Source of the DNA: Bacillota bacterium
GTDB lineage: Bacteria > Bacillota > Sulfobacillia > Sulfobacillales > Sulfobacillaceae
NCBI GenBank assembly: GCA_021799435.1
Contig: JAJZAN010000028.1
Coordinates: forward strand, 1 to 35,243
DNA: 35,243 nt
Direction of reading: 5' to 3'
The notes beneath the pieces are model-generated. The model searched no databases, was not told the DNA's origin, and saw only the letters and a program-made list of their open reading frames with translations. Of this stretch, positions 16,832-23,601 are shown in pieces. The number at the start of each line of letters is the position of its first letter. The first letter of the stretch is position 1. Made by a program: the position numbers and the translations under genes.

Positions 16832-16873
16832 ATTGATGGTGGTCTCTGAACATGGTTTTAAGGTGGGAATATA

Positions 16874-17329
16874 TTGGCGCAGCTATCCTCGGTATATCGG
16901 CGGTTGGAAGAAGGCTCCAAGCGGCTGACGCCGCAGCGCGAACTTATTATTAAGTTATTCCTGGAGAGGCCGGGCCAGCATTTATCGGCGGAAGAGGTAC
17001 ACCAGTTGGTCAAGAACGAATTCCGCGACATCGGCATGGCCACGGTTTACCGAACCCTGGAAATGTTGACCCAGCTGGATGTCTTGCAGCAAATTCACTT
17101 CAATGACGGGCGGGCGCGCTACGAGATTAATTTGGAAACCACCAACGTGCATCGCCACCACCACATGGTGTGCCTGAGGTGCGGACGGGTGGAAGAATTC
17201 CAGGAAGACTTATTGGAACAACTGGAAGACCGGGTACTGAAAGATCGCGGGTTCCGGGTTGTGGACCATGAACTGAAGTTTTATGGCACGTGCCGCCAAT
17301 GCGAACGCAAGCAAGGAGGACGCTCATGA
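16874..17329 (+). CDS. fur: Fur-family ferric uptake regulator
   Basis: Metal-dependent repressor of 151 residues. The winged helix is in TPQRELIIKLFLE to IGMATVYRTLEML. The metal-sensing part shows RYEINLETTNVHRHHHMVC, where PerR would carry Asp in place of the Glu after RY, so iron-sensing Fur is favoured over PerR. Two structural zinc CxxC pairs follow (CLRCG and CRQCE). The start is TTG 16874 with an AGGTGGG-type SD. Its TGA overlaps the ATG of the next gene (ATGA), so the ArsC-like gene is translationally coupled to a metal regulator. Zur or PerR remain possible. Confidence 0.88.
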   Translation: MAQLSSVYRRLEEGSKRLTPQRELIIKLFLERPGQHLSAEEVHQLVKNEFRDIGMATVYRTLEMLTQLDVLQQIHFNDGRARYEINLETTNVHRHHHMVCLRCGRVEEFQEDLLEQLEDRVLKDRGFRVVDHELKFYGTCRQCERKQGGRS

Positions 17330-17667
17330 CTTTTTACGGCTACAAGCGCTGAACCACGGCCAACCGGGCGCGAGCGTGGCTCGCCCAAGAGAAGGTGGAC
17401 AACCTGTCCGAGCGCGACCTGATCCTCGAACCGCTCAGTGTGCAAGAAATCACAGAACTAGCGCGTGAGGCTGGGAGTGTCGAGGCGCTCCTGTCCAAAA
17501 AGAGTCCCAAGTATAAGGAATACCAAGACCGGGTAGCCAAACCGGACGATTGGATTCCCTTTATGGCTGAGGAGCCGCGCCTCATTCGACGCCCTATGTT
17601 AGCCGTTCCGGGCCGCCTCCTCATCGGCTTCGATCAAAAGGTTTGGCAGGAAGCTCTGAGCCATTAA
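17326..17667 (+). CDS. ArsC/Spx-family redox protein with in-frame TGA at catalytic Cys (candidate selenoprotein)
   Basis: Thioredoxin-fold protein of the ArsC/YffB/Spx family, 113 residues if the TGA at 17350-17352 (codon 9) is read through. The gene begins ATG 17326 behind a perfect AAGGAGG (17313-17319) and overlaps the fur stop. It reads MTFYGYKR, then TGA, then TTANRARAWLAQEKV, so the TGA replaces the catalytic Cys of the usual YGYKRCSTCRKA motif. The frame is intact on both sides and continues through ERDLILEPLS and the family RRP element (LIRRPMLAV) to TAA. A SECIS-like stem-loop follows the TGA. A resolving Cys is absent (Ala). Gene callers would report only 17395-17667. A nonsense mutation is the alternative. 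Confidence 0.75.
17366..17386 (+). promoter_or_regulatory. Putative bacterial SECIS element in ArsC-like gene
   Basis: Just after the in-frame TGA, CGAGC (17371-17375) pairs with GCTCG (17379-17383) around the loop GTG. The helix extends with GGG (17366-17368) and CCC (17384-17386) across a 2-nt bulge. The apical loop starts 24 nt after the TGA and its first base is G. Distance, small loop and leading G match what is known of bacterial SECIS elements. An alternative outer pairing CCACG with CGTGG also exists. Confidence 0.6.
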
Positions 17668-18866
17668 GGATGCGGGAGCCAGAAGCCCTGCAACTCGGTG
17701 CCAGCCTCGACGGGACCGCTTCCGCTGGGGATGAGCACCAGGCCATCAGCTTCGGCGAAGGACCGCAGCGCGTCAGACGACTGGTTTTCAACCAGCGAAA
17801 ATACCCATTCCTGGCCTTGGGCCAGGAATTTCGCCTTTAAGTAGCGCGTTTCCCGTGTGGATTTGGGATATGCGGACTGGAGACGTCCTGTGATGCGCCG
17901 GGGCGGGTCATTTTTCCGCGCCAGCCACAGGGCGAGTCGACGGCCTGCGACATACCACGCGGTCAGGGCCGCACCGGGATTTCCAGACAGCGCCAGCAGC
18001 GGCAGCTGAGGCCCCAGCAAAGCTCCGGCGGTGGCTTTGCCGGGATGGAGGTTGAGGCGCCAAAATAAGCGGGTGAAGTGCTGTTCGAGCAGTGCTGGAA
18101 GGTAATCTCTGCGGCCTACCGAGACACCGCCGGTGGTGATTACCAGATCCCAGCGATTGGCACGGGCCGCTTGCTGGAGAGCCGACAAAATGCGTTTGGG
18201 CTGGTCTTTAACGTGGCGGAGCGTGACTCGGGCGCCTTCGGATGTCAGGAGAGCGGACAAAAGAGGTCCGTTGGCATCGTACACGCGGCCGGGGGCCAAG
18301 GCGCCCGGCTGGGATTGAATTTCGTCCCCCGTGACCAGGATTAACACCCGCAGAGTGTCGACGACGGGCACCTCTTGAATGCCCAGGGCTGCCAATTGGC
18401 CCAGCGCCAACGGTGTGAGCCAGGTGCCGGCCCTCACCACCCGATCACCCGCATGGTATTCATGGCCGCTCACCATAATATTCCGACCAGGTTTGATCGG
18501 CTGTGAGACAAAGATGTCCTCCCCATCGAGCACCGCTTCTTGTTCCAGCACGGTGTCGGCTCCCTGGGGAATGGGGGCTCCGGTCATGATGCGAACCGCT
18601 TCGCCCGCGTGGATCGGCTTCGGCCACAGTTGACCGGCGTGGACAGTTCCTGGCACATGCAGGGTGCCTGGGCAGTCTTGACTGCGGAAGGCAAATCCAT
18701 CCATGGCCGCGCGGGCAAACGGAGGCCAATCCACCGGTGCCCGCATGTCCTCCGCCAACACGCGACCCAGAGCTTTCGCCAAGGGGACCCGTTCGACTCG
18801 GTCGATGGGGGTGAGGTGCGACTCAAAGAGCCGCTGGGCATCCTCGGGATTGAGGTATGTTGTCAT
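17664..18866 (-). CDS. moeA: Molybdopterin molybdenumtransferase MoeA
   Basis: Inserts molybdenum into adenylylated molybdopterin. The 400-residue product shows ARAAMDGFAFRSQD, the family's VRIMTGAPIPQGADTV, VLILVTGDEIQS, VYDANGPLLSALL, WDLVITTGGVSVGRRDYLP and LLALSGNPGAAL, all MoeA hallmarks, plus a C-terminal barrel domain. The start ATG 18866 overlaps the mobB stop (ATGA), so a longer open frame reaching 19274 is only an antisense-like shadow of mobB and is rejected. It is the last gene of mobA-mobB-moeA. Its 3' end overlaps the stop of the convergent ArsC-like gene by 4 nt. Confidence 0.95.
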   Translation of the reverse strand: MTTYLNPEDAQRLFESHLTPIDRVERVPLAKALGRVLAEDMRAPVDWPPFARAAMDGFAFRSQDCPGTLHVPGTVHAGQLWPKPIHAGEAVRIMTGAPIPQGADTVLEQEAVLDGEDIFVSQPIKPGRNIMVSGHEYHAGDRVVRAGTWLTPLALGQLAALGIQEVPVVDTLRVLILVTGDEIQSQPGALAPGRVYDANGPLLSALLTSEGARVTLRHVKDQPKRILSALQQAARANRWDLVITTGGVSVGRRDYLPALLEQHFTRLFWRLNLHPGKATAGALLGPQLPLLALSGNPGAALTAWYVAGRRLALWLARKNDPPRRITGRLQSAYPKSTRETRYLKAKFLAQGQEWVFSLVENQSSDALRSFAEADGLVLIPSGSGPVEAGTELQGFWLPHP

Positions 18867-19369
18867 GCGTCGATCGTCCTCCCGTATGGCACAGCATAGG
18901 TCGGCCAGGCGACTCTGAGGTAGGCCGTGAGTTCGTGAATGGCGTCGTCCGGCAGCGGAATCTCGGCCTGGCGCCAGGGAACCGTGGAGTCGTCCGGTGG
19001 CTTGGGGCCGATGACCAGGCCCACGGCCAACGCCGATGGCGGCAGTTCCGCGCCAATCCAGATTTTTGGATGGGGGGCCCATTTGTCGCCTTCGACGACC
19101 ACCAACGCATCCGGATCCACGGTCGATGCGACCATGGCATAGACTTGCGTGCGCGAGAGCGTTCCCCGCCACACCAACCCATCGGGGTGGCCCAACACCG
19201 TGGGGAGGCCCGTCGCGCCTAGACGTCCGCTGTCGCTGGCCGGCGCATCCTCGGCGATGGGATGGTGACTCCACTTAATAATGTGTGCGGCGGGCAGGTG
19301 TACTAACAAGGCCTCCAGAAGCCGAGTCTTGCCGCTGTTGGCCGGGCCCGCGACCTGTAGTATTCTCAT
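18863..19369 (-). CDS. mobB: Molybdopterin-guanine dinucleotide biosynthesis adapter MobB
   Basis: Small GTP-binding accessory protein for MGD cofactor synthesis, 168 residues. The P-loop GPANSGKTRLLEALL is at the N-terminus and VVVEGDKWAPHPKIW is the typical MobB central motif. The histidine usual for this family is in IIKWSHHP. The start ATG 19369 overlaps the mobA stop (ATGA); an in-frame extension to 19429 would lie inside mobA and is not used. Tight overlaps on both sides show translational coupling of the Moco genes. Confidence 0.9.
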   Translation of the reverse strand: MRILQVAGPANSGKTRLLEALLVHLPAAHIIKWSHHPIAEDAPASDSGRLGATGLPTVLGHPDGLVWRGTLSRTQVYAMVASTVDPDALVVVEGDKWAPHPKIWIGAELPPSALAVGLVIGPKPPDDSTVPWRQAEIPLPDDAIHELTAYLRVAWPTYAVPYGRTIDA

Positions 19370-19950
19370 GGCTGCCACCGGGCTTGCGCCAGAGCCCACT
19401 CTTCGGGGGTGTTGACGTTCATCAGCCACTCGGGACGCTCGATGGCTACCTCTGCCGCGGTCAGTTCTTGAATCAAGCTCTCCACCCGCGGCGCTCGGCC
19501 CGACGCGAGAAAGTCGGCAACGGCTGAACGGGTGCGCGTGTTCCAGAGTGCCGCAAGAGGCTGGCGGTCGCCGCCCGGCACGACGGGATACAGGACATCA
19601 ATGCGGTGCTCTCGGTGGGACGCCTCATACAGCGACAAAAACAATTCGGGCGGCACGAACGGCAAGTCCACAGCCAGTACGCACAGCCACTCCTGACGGC
19701 ATTGGGCTAAAGCGGCCTCGATGCCCGCCAGCGGACCCCGTTCAGGGAATCGATCAAGCACCTCCGCATAGCCCGATGCGGCATCCGGATGGGCGCGGGA
19801 GACCCATACCTGACCGTTGCAGACCTCCCTCAGGACGCTCCAAGCGGACGCCAACAGGCTGACGCCTGTGGCAGTGGTGAGGGCGTGCTTGGGTTGACCC
19901 ATGCGTCGCGACTGGCCGCCGGCCAGAACAACCCCGTCTGCGGGCAGCAT
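19366..19950 (-). CDS. mobA: Molybdenum cofactor guanylyltransferase MobA
   Basis: Transfers GMP from GTP to molybdopterin, making the MGD form used by DMSO-reductase-family enzymes such as formate dehydrogenase and nitrate reductase. The 194-residue protein has the nucleotidyltransferase signature GVVLAGGQSRRMGQPK at the N-terminus, FPERGPLAGIEAAL and the metal-binding LAVDLPFV. The start ATG 19950 follows AAAGGAG; the frame extends to 19998 but without an SD there. It is the first gene of the operon and is divergent from a HAD hydrolase across a 78-nt gap. Confidence 0.93.
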   Translation of the reverse strand: MLPADGVVLAGGQSRRMGQPKHALTTATGVSLLASAWSVLREVCNGQVWVSRAHPDAASGYAEVLDRFPERGPLAGIEAALAQCRQEWLCVLAVDLPFVPPELFLSLYEASHREHRIDVLYPVVPGGDRQPLAALWNTRTRSAVADFLASGRAPRVESLIQELTAAEVAIERPEWLMNVNTPEEWALAQARWQP

Positions 19951-20028
19951 TTCGGGCTCCTTTCCAGAGAAGCGTGGTAGACTAAAAGAAGTGTACAACT
20001 TCCGACAACTATCGAGGTGAAATGCAAC

Positions 20029-20757
20029 GTGACATTATCAATTCGGGTGGTTGCCTTCGATTTGGATGATACCTTGATTCGTTTGGCGCCTGATTTCATT
20101 CCCCAATACTTTCGGCTCTTAGATAATAGATTACAGGAACGATTTCCGAATACCAAACCGCTTTCTCACGCGATTGGGGCCAGTTCGCTGCGACTCATGC
20201 AAAAGCCCCGCGATGTGGAACGGCTGGAGGACTTCTTCTATCGCGACTTCGCCGCTACTGCCGGGGTATCTGGAGAGGTGGTTCGACCGGCCTTCGAGAG
20301 CTTCTATGCCGAGGATTTTCCTGCGCTCAGGGCCTATGCCCGCCCGATTTATGGTGCGATGGGCCTCCTTACCACTATCAAAGAGGCGGGATACCAGGTG
20401 GCGCTCCTGACATCGGCGCTGTTTCCCACGGCAGCGATTGATGAGCGGCTTCGCTGGGCGGGCTTGGAGGGCTTTCCGTTTGACTGGCGGACGTCGTTTG
20501 AAGCGGTCCATGCCACGAAGCCCCAGCCCGGCTACTATCTGGAGGCGGCCGATGGATTGGGCATTCCCCCGGAAGAGTGGCTGATGGTGGGAAACGATGT
20601 GGTCGAGGATATTGTTCCGGCCAACGCGGCCGGGATGCAGGTGTATTGGGTGCACGATGATGCCGTGGACTCGCTGCCCGATGGCGTGCCCTCGGATGCG
20701 CCGCATGGACCTGTGGAACGCGTCCTGAACTATCTCGGACTTGAGGAAAACCCCTAG
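20029..20757 (+). CDS. HAD-superfamily hydrolase
   Basis: A 242-residue phosphatase-like protein. Motif I is VVAFDLDDTLIRL (Asp nucleophile near residue 11), motif II is VALLTSALFP, the motif III lysine is probably in ATKPQPGYY, and motif IV is MVGNDVVEDIVPA. An alpha-helical cap lies between motifs I and II. The substrate is unknown; the layout resembles phosphoglycolate phosphatase-type or YjjG-like enzymes. The start is GTG 20029, eight bases after GAGGTGA (20014-20020), which makes the upstream in-frame GTG at 20017 part of the SD. It is divergent from mobA. Confidence 0.87.
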   Translation: MTLSIRVVAFDLDDTLIRLAPDFIPQYFRLLDNRLQERFPNTKPLSHAIGASSLRLMQKPRDVERLEDFFYRDFAATAGVSGEVVRPAFESFYAEDFPALRAYARPIYGAMGLLTTIKEAGYQVALLTSALFPTAAIDERLRWAGLEGFPFDWRTSFEAVHATKPQPGYYLEAADGLGIPPEEWLMVGNDVVEDIVPANAAGMQVYWVHDDAVDSLPDGVPSDAPHGPVERVLNYLGLEENP

Positions 20758-20789
20758 TCATGCGGTCTCGTTTGTTGAGTGTCGGGAAA

Positions 20790-20838
20790 GCAAAACAAAT
20801 CCCGTCGCCAGCGCCCCTGATTGACCGCCGACGACGGG
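20790..20838 (-). terminator. Probable terminator of SirB1-like gene
   Basis: Read on the minus strand, CCCGTCG (20838-20832) pairs with CGACGGG (20807-20801), followed by ATTTGTTTTG. The loop is long (24 nt) but contains further pairing. It lies 24 nt after the minus-strand stop codon. Confidence 0.55.
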
Positions 20839-20861
20839 TTCTGGGCTAGATAGCTGATAGG

Positions 20862-21713
20862 TTAAACCTTGGCGTACGAATGGGTCAGCATATCCCGGAA
20901 CGCGGTCAGTGAATCGGCGCGGTCGGGGTCTTGCGTGCTGTAGATTTGGATGAGGTTGGTCAGCATGCGTACCAACATGAAACGCGTGGGAGTCGGGCTC
21001 AGGTAGGCCGGGTGAAAGCCAAACCCATTATTCATAAGAAACTGGACGCATTCACCACGGTTGAGAAGCCGACCTTTATGAAACGGATCAATGAATAGGC
21101 TGTCATTATATTGCAGCAGGAAGTGGCCGGGCATACCGATGCCCACAACGGGAATGCGCAGGCGCCGAGCGATGAGCAGGTATACCGCCGAGAGGCTGAT
21201 GGGAATGCCCAAACGACGATCCAGCACCTGATTGATATAGCTGTTGTCGGGGTCGTAATACCCTTCCTGGTTGCCCGCAAAGCCCAGGTCTTCGAAGAAA
21301 TACTGGTTGAAGCCTTCGATGAGCTCGCGGCCGCGTCCCGTGCCTCGATCCATACGCCGCCTAAAGTCGGCTGCCATATCGTCCAGCATGGCGCGGTAGT
21401 GGGCGCGATTCAGGCTCGGATAGCCAGCCTCCGCGATGAGGAAGGCTCCCTCTTCGAGGTCGATCCATGCAGAAGGCATTTCGCAGAAGTGATTGAACCG
21501 GCGTCCCAATTCATCCAACCGCAGTCGTTCCAAGATGCTGTAGACCCGGGTTCGCACGTGCGGATCGATGGAGGTGCGGGCTTGTTCCAAGTAGGGCTCG
21601 GCCTGGCTGCGTGCCTCGATGAGTGTCTTTCGCGCAACCTGGGCGGTTTTAATGTCATCGTCGCCCAAGAGATGAATCAGTGCGCGTATTTCCCCTTCTG
21701 TTAGTGACTTCAT
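20862..21713 (-). CDS. SirB1/transglutaminase-like family protein
   Basis: A 283-residue protein of the SirB1 (Transglut_core2, UPF0162) family, function unsettled. An N-terminal HEAT-like helical segment (about 1-70) is followed by the conserved core: DNSYINQVLDRRLGIPISLSAVYLLIARRL, PVVGIGMPGHFLLQYND, and LFIDPFHKGRLLNRGECVQFL. No cysteine is in the core, so transglutaminase or protease activity is unlikely. The ATG has an AAAGGAG-type SD upstream. It is convergent with the HAD gene and divergent from the encapsulin locus across 435 bp. Confidence 0.85.
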   Translation of the reverse strand: MKSLTEGEIRALIHLLGDDDIKTAQVARKTLIEARSQAEPYLEQARTSIDPHVRTRVYSILERLRLDELGRRFNHFCEMPSAWIDLEEGAFLIAEAGYPSLNRAHYRAMLDDMAADFRRRMDRGTGRGRELIEGFNQYFFEDLGFAGNQEGYYDPDNSYINQVLDRRLGIPISLSAVYLLIARRLRIPVVGIGMPGHFLLQYNDSLFIDPFHKGRLLNRGECVQFLMNNGFGFHPAYLSPTPTRFMLVRMLTNLIQIYSTQDPDRADSLTAFRDMLTHSYAKV

Positions 21714-21784
21714 GGCCGTCCGCTCCTTTCCCCGAGTAAAGCTTGCTCTACGGCTTGGGTTGTTTACCTACATGTTATGGAACA

Positions 21785-21798
21785 ACCACCTTGGTGGT
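21785..21798. promoter_or_regulatory. Operator-like palindrome upstream of SirB1-like gene
   Basis: ACCACC (21785-21790), TT, GGTGGT (21793-21798): perfect 6-bp arms, 72 bp upstream of the minus-strand start, in the expected promoter zone. The binding protein is unknown. Confidence 0.4.
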
Positions 21799-22113
21799 GA
21801 GAGCAGTTGTCAGCCGTATCATATTATTCGCTCTTCGGTCGCTTTTTCCTTCCGTGGGCCTGCCCAAAACACGGGAAGATTGTGCCTTTGGGGTGACCAC
21901 TGGAACCATTAGGACACTGGATCGACTTGGTAACATTATGCCCAATCTCTGGTAGTCAAGCCTCAAGACGGAGGGGGGTCAGGACACATCTCTTGAGCCT
22001 GCCAGCCTCGATTTCTTGTACCCCACATCTTAGTACAAATCCCTCGCCTTGGTAACGGAAAAGACCGGGGAAACATTCAAATAGTGGGTGGATTGGCGCA
22101 GGCTTCCGGCCAG

Positions 22114-22142
22114 TTGCATTCCGGGGATGCCAGCGGTATGGT
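22114..22142 (+). promoter_or_regulatory. Promoter giving a probable leaderless mRNA
   Basis: TTGCAT (22114-22119), 17-nt spacer, TATGGT (22137-22142). Transcription would begin about 22149, which is the A of the ATG of the following gene. No SD is seen upstream of that ATG, in agreement with leaderless initiation. Confidence 0.5.
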
Positions 22143-22148
22143 GGTACC

Positions 22149-22715
22149 ATGCGCGAAGAGATCGAAAAACTTCTAGTCTACTTAGGGCGGACAACGGCAC
22201 AGGTTCCGGCCCTGCAAATGGTGATTGGCTATCTTATGTCCGATCCATCGCGCGTGCGATTTGTGGCCACGCTCGATCAGGGACGGGAGTTGGCCATGGC
22301 GGTGTCTGCGCATCGCCGCATCGAACTGCCGTTGGCACCATGGCAAGGCTACATTCGCGGCGTGCCAGTGCCCGATCCGCTCACTTGGATTCAAGCCGCT
22401 CGGGCCATCACGGGTGAGATTGCCGTGCGGGTGTCTTCCGATGATGCCTTGGTGTTGCAGCTCTTAAACAGTTTGGTGGCGCCCGAGCGGGACCGCCAAG
22501 AGCGGGTGCAAGTGCAAGATCGCATGCAAAATCTGCGCGAGGAACTAGACCGCGCTCTAGACCTTTATAACGAAGTGCGCCATCTCATGGAGATTGACCA
22601 AGACCGCCACCAGGAACTGGAAAAGTTTTTGAGCATGGCAGAAACCGAGATGCAAAACATGGGCCATGAACTGGCCCAGTTGAAAGAGCGCATCAGCGGC
22701 AACCCCTCCGTGTAA
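22149..22715 (+). CDS. Unknown protein with C-terminal coiled coil, upstream of encapsulin cargo
   Basis: A 188-residue protein I do not recognise. Residues 1-115 look globular (VIGYLMSDPSRVRFVATLDQ, then an IELPLAPWQGYIRG turn). Residues about 118-182 are strongly charged with heptad-like spacing (QDRMQNLREELDRALDLYNE, KFLSMAETEMQNMGHELAQL) and predict a coiled coil. No signal peptide or membrane segment is visible. The ATG has no SD and sits where the predicted promoter would start transcription. It lies 49 nt upstream of the ferritin-like cargo gene on the same strand, so a link to the encapsulin locus is possible but unproven. It carries no TVGSL-type targeting motif. Confidence 0.75.
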   Translation: MREEIEKLLVYLGRTTAQVPALQMVIGYLMSDPSRVRFVATLDQGRELAMAVSAHRRIELPLAPWQGYIRGVPVPDPLTWIQAARAITGEIAVRVSSDDALVLQLLNSLVAPERDRQERVQVQDRMQNLREELDRALDLYNEVRHLMEIDQDRHQELEKFLSMAETEMQNMGHELAQLKERISGNPSV

Positions 22716-22764
22716 TCTTTCCCGCCCCGTTCGGCATACTAGCCATGTCGAAAGGGGAGTCCCA

Positions 22765-23601
22765 ATGATCCACGACCGCGAACAGCACATTCGCTGGCTG
22801 AACGATGACTTAATCGGCGAACATCAGGCCATCGTCCACTACTTGACGCATGCTTGGACGACAGTGCGCCAGTTTGGTGGTGCCATCGAGGCCATCGCCC
22901 GCGACGAGATGCGCCACTTTAAATGGCTGGCCCATGCCATTGCGGCCTACGGAGGTGTGCCAGACCTAACTCCACCCGATCTGCTGCCTCGATTCTCCGG
23001 CATCGAGGCGCTAGACTATGACATTGACGCCGAGGAAGGGGCGATTAGCCAATATTTGGCCCATCAGCGTGACATTCCCGACCCGCGCATCAAGGATTTA
23101 ATCGGTCGTATTATTCCCGACGAGCGGTATCATCGCGGCATTTTTGTCGATCTTCGGGCACAGTGGGTGGCCGGCAGCGAGGACACGGCTGGCGAGCAGG
23201 CCGACTCGGGATTTGGGGACTCAGCGTTGGTGCAGCGATTGCAGGAGGCGGTGTCGACCGAGTATCAGGCCATCTTGCGCTGGTTGCTGGAGAGCTTCTT
23301 GGAGCGGCATACCCGCCAAGTTGGTTTGGATGCCGAGGATCGGGCCATAGACGAAATGAAGCACATGAGTTGGATGGCGGAAGCCATGGCGGCGTTAGGT
23401 GGATTCCCGCGGTTCCAAGTGTTTGATGCGACAGACCAGGAACTGCCGCTCTATGTGATGCTTCGACAGTGGGCACAAAGTGAGCATGCGGCCTTGGTGC
23501 CACTCATAGACCGGATAATCAGCCACGAGCAGTATCAGCAGCAGGAAGGTCGCCATACGCCGTGGACCGTGGGCTCGCTGATGGAAAGGGGAGGGAGATA
23601 G
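22765..23601 (+). CDS. Tandem ferritin-like protein, encapsulin cargo
   Basis: A 278-residue protein made of two ferritin-like four-helix units. Unit 1 (about 8-130) has E19, E48-x-x-H51, E90/E91 and E120-x-x-H123, a full diiron ligand set. Unit 2 (about 155-260) has E166, E197-x-x-H200, E240 and E255-x-x-Q258, so its last histidine is replaced by Gln. The C-terminus ends PWTVGSLMERGGR; TVGSL is the core of family 1 encapsulin cargo-loading peptides. An encapsulin shell gene follows with no gap, so this is very probably cargo that oxidises or stores iron inside the shell. SD AAGGGGAG precedes the ATG. It is not the short single-domain EncFtn. Confidence 0.87.
   Translation: MIHDREQHIRWLNDDLIGEHQAIVHYLTHAWTTVRQFGGAIEAIARDEMRHFKWLAHAIAAYGGVPDLTPPDLLPRFSGIEALDYDIDAEEGAISQYLAHQRDIPDPRIKDLIGRIIPDERYHRGIFVDLRAQWVAGSEDTAGEQADSGFGDSALVQRLQEAVSTEYQAILRWLLESFLERHTRQVGLDAEDRAIDEMKHMSWMAEAMAALGGFPRFQVFDATDQELPLYVMLRQWAQSEHAALVPLIDRIISHEQYQQQEGRHTPWTVGSLMERGGR

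Larger units (their letters stand above)
21714..22148. other. 435-bp intergenic region with several inverted repeats
   Basis: No credible gene is visible on either strand. It holds a perfect ACCACC-TT-GGTGGT palindrome (21785-21798), an inverted repeat CTCAAGA/TCTTGAG (21962-21968 and 21991-21997), another TTGTAC/GTACAA (22016-22021 and 22033-22038), and at its right end a promoter for the unknown gene at 22149. The middle repeats could belong to a structured RNA or to regulator sites; I recognise no known family. Confidence 0.6.

Noticed and set aside
17395-17667. Short ORF starting inside the ArsC-like gene as an independent gene
   Set aside because: No SD at this point and the frame joins through the TGA to a complete family N-terminus with a perfect SD.
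18867-19274. N-terminal extension of moeA to 536 residues
   Set aside because: It overlaps mobB in another frame, is Arg/Gly/Pro-rich and low in hydrophobic pattern, and MoeA has a normal start at 18866 with ATGA coupling.
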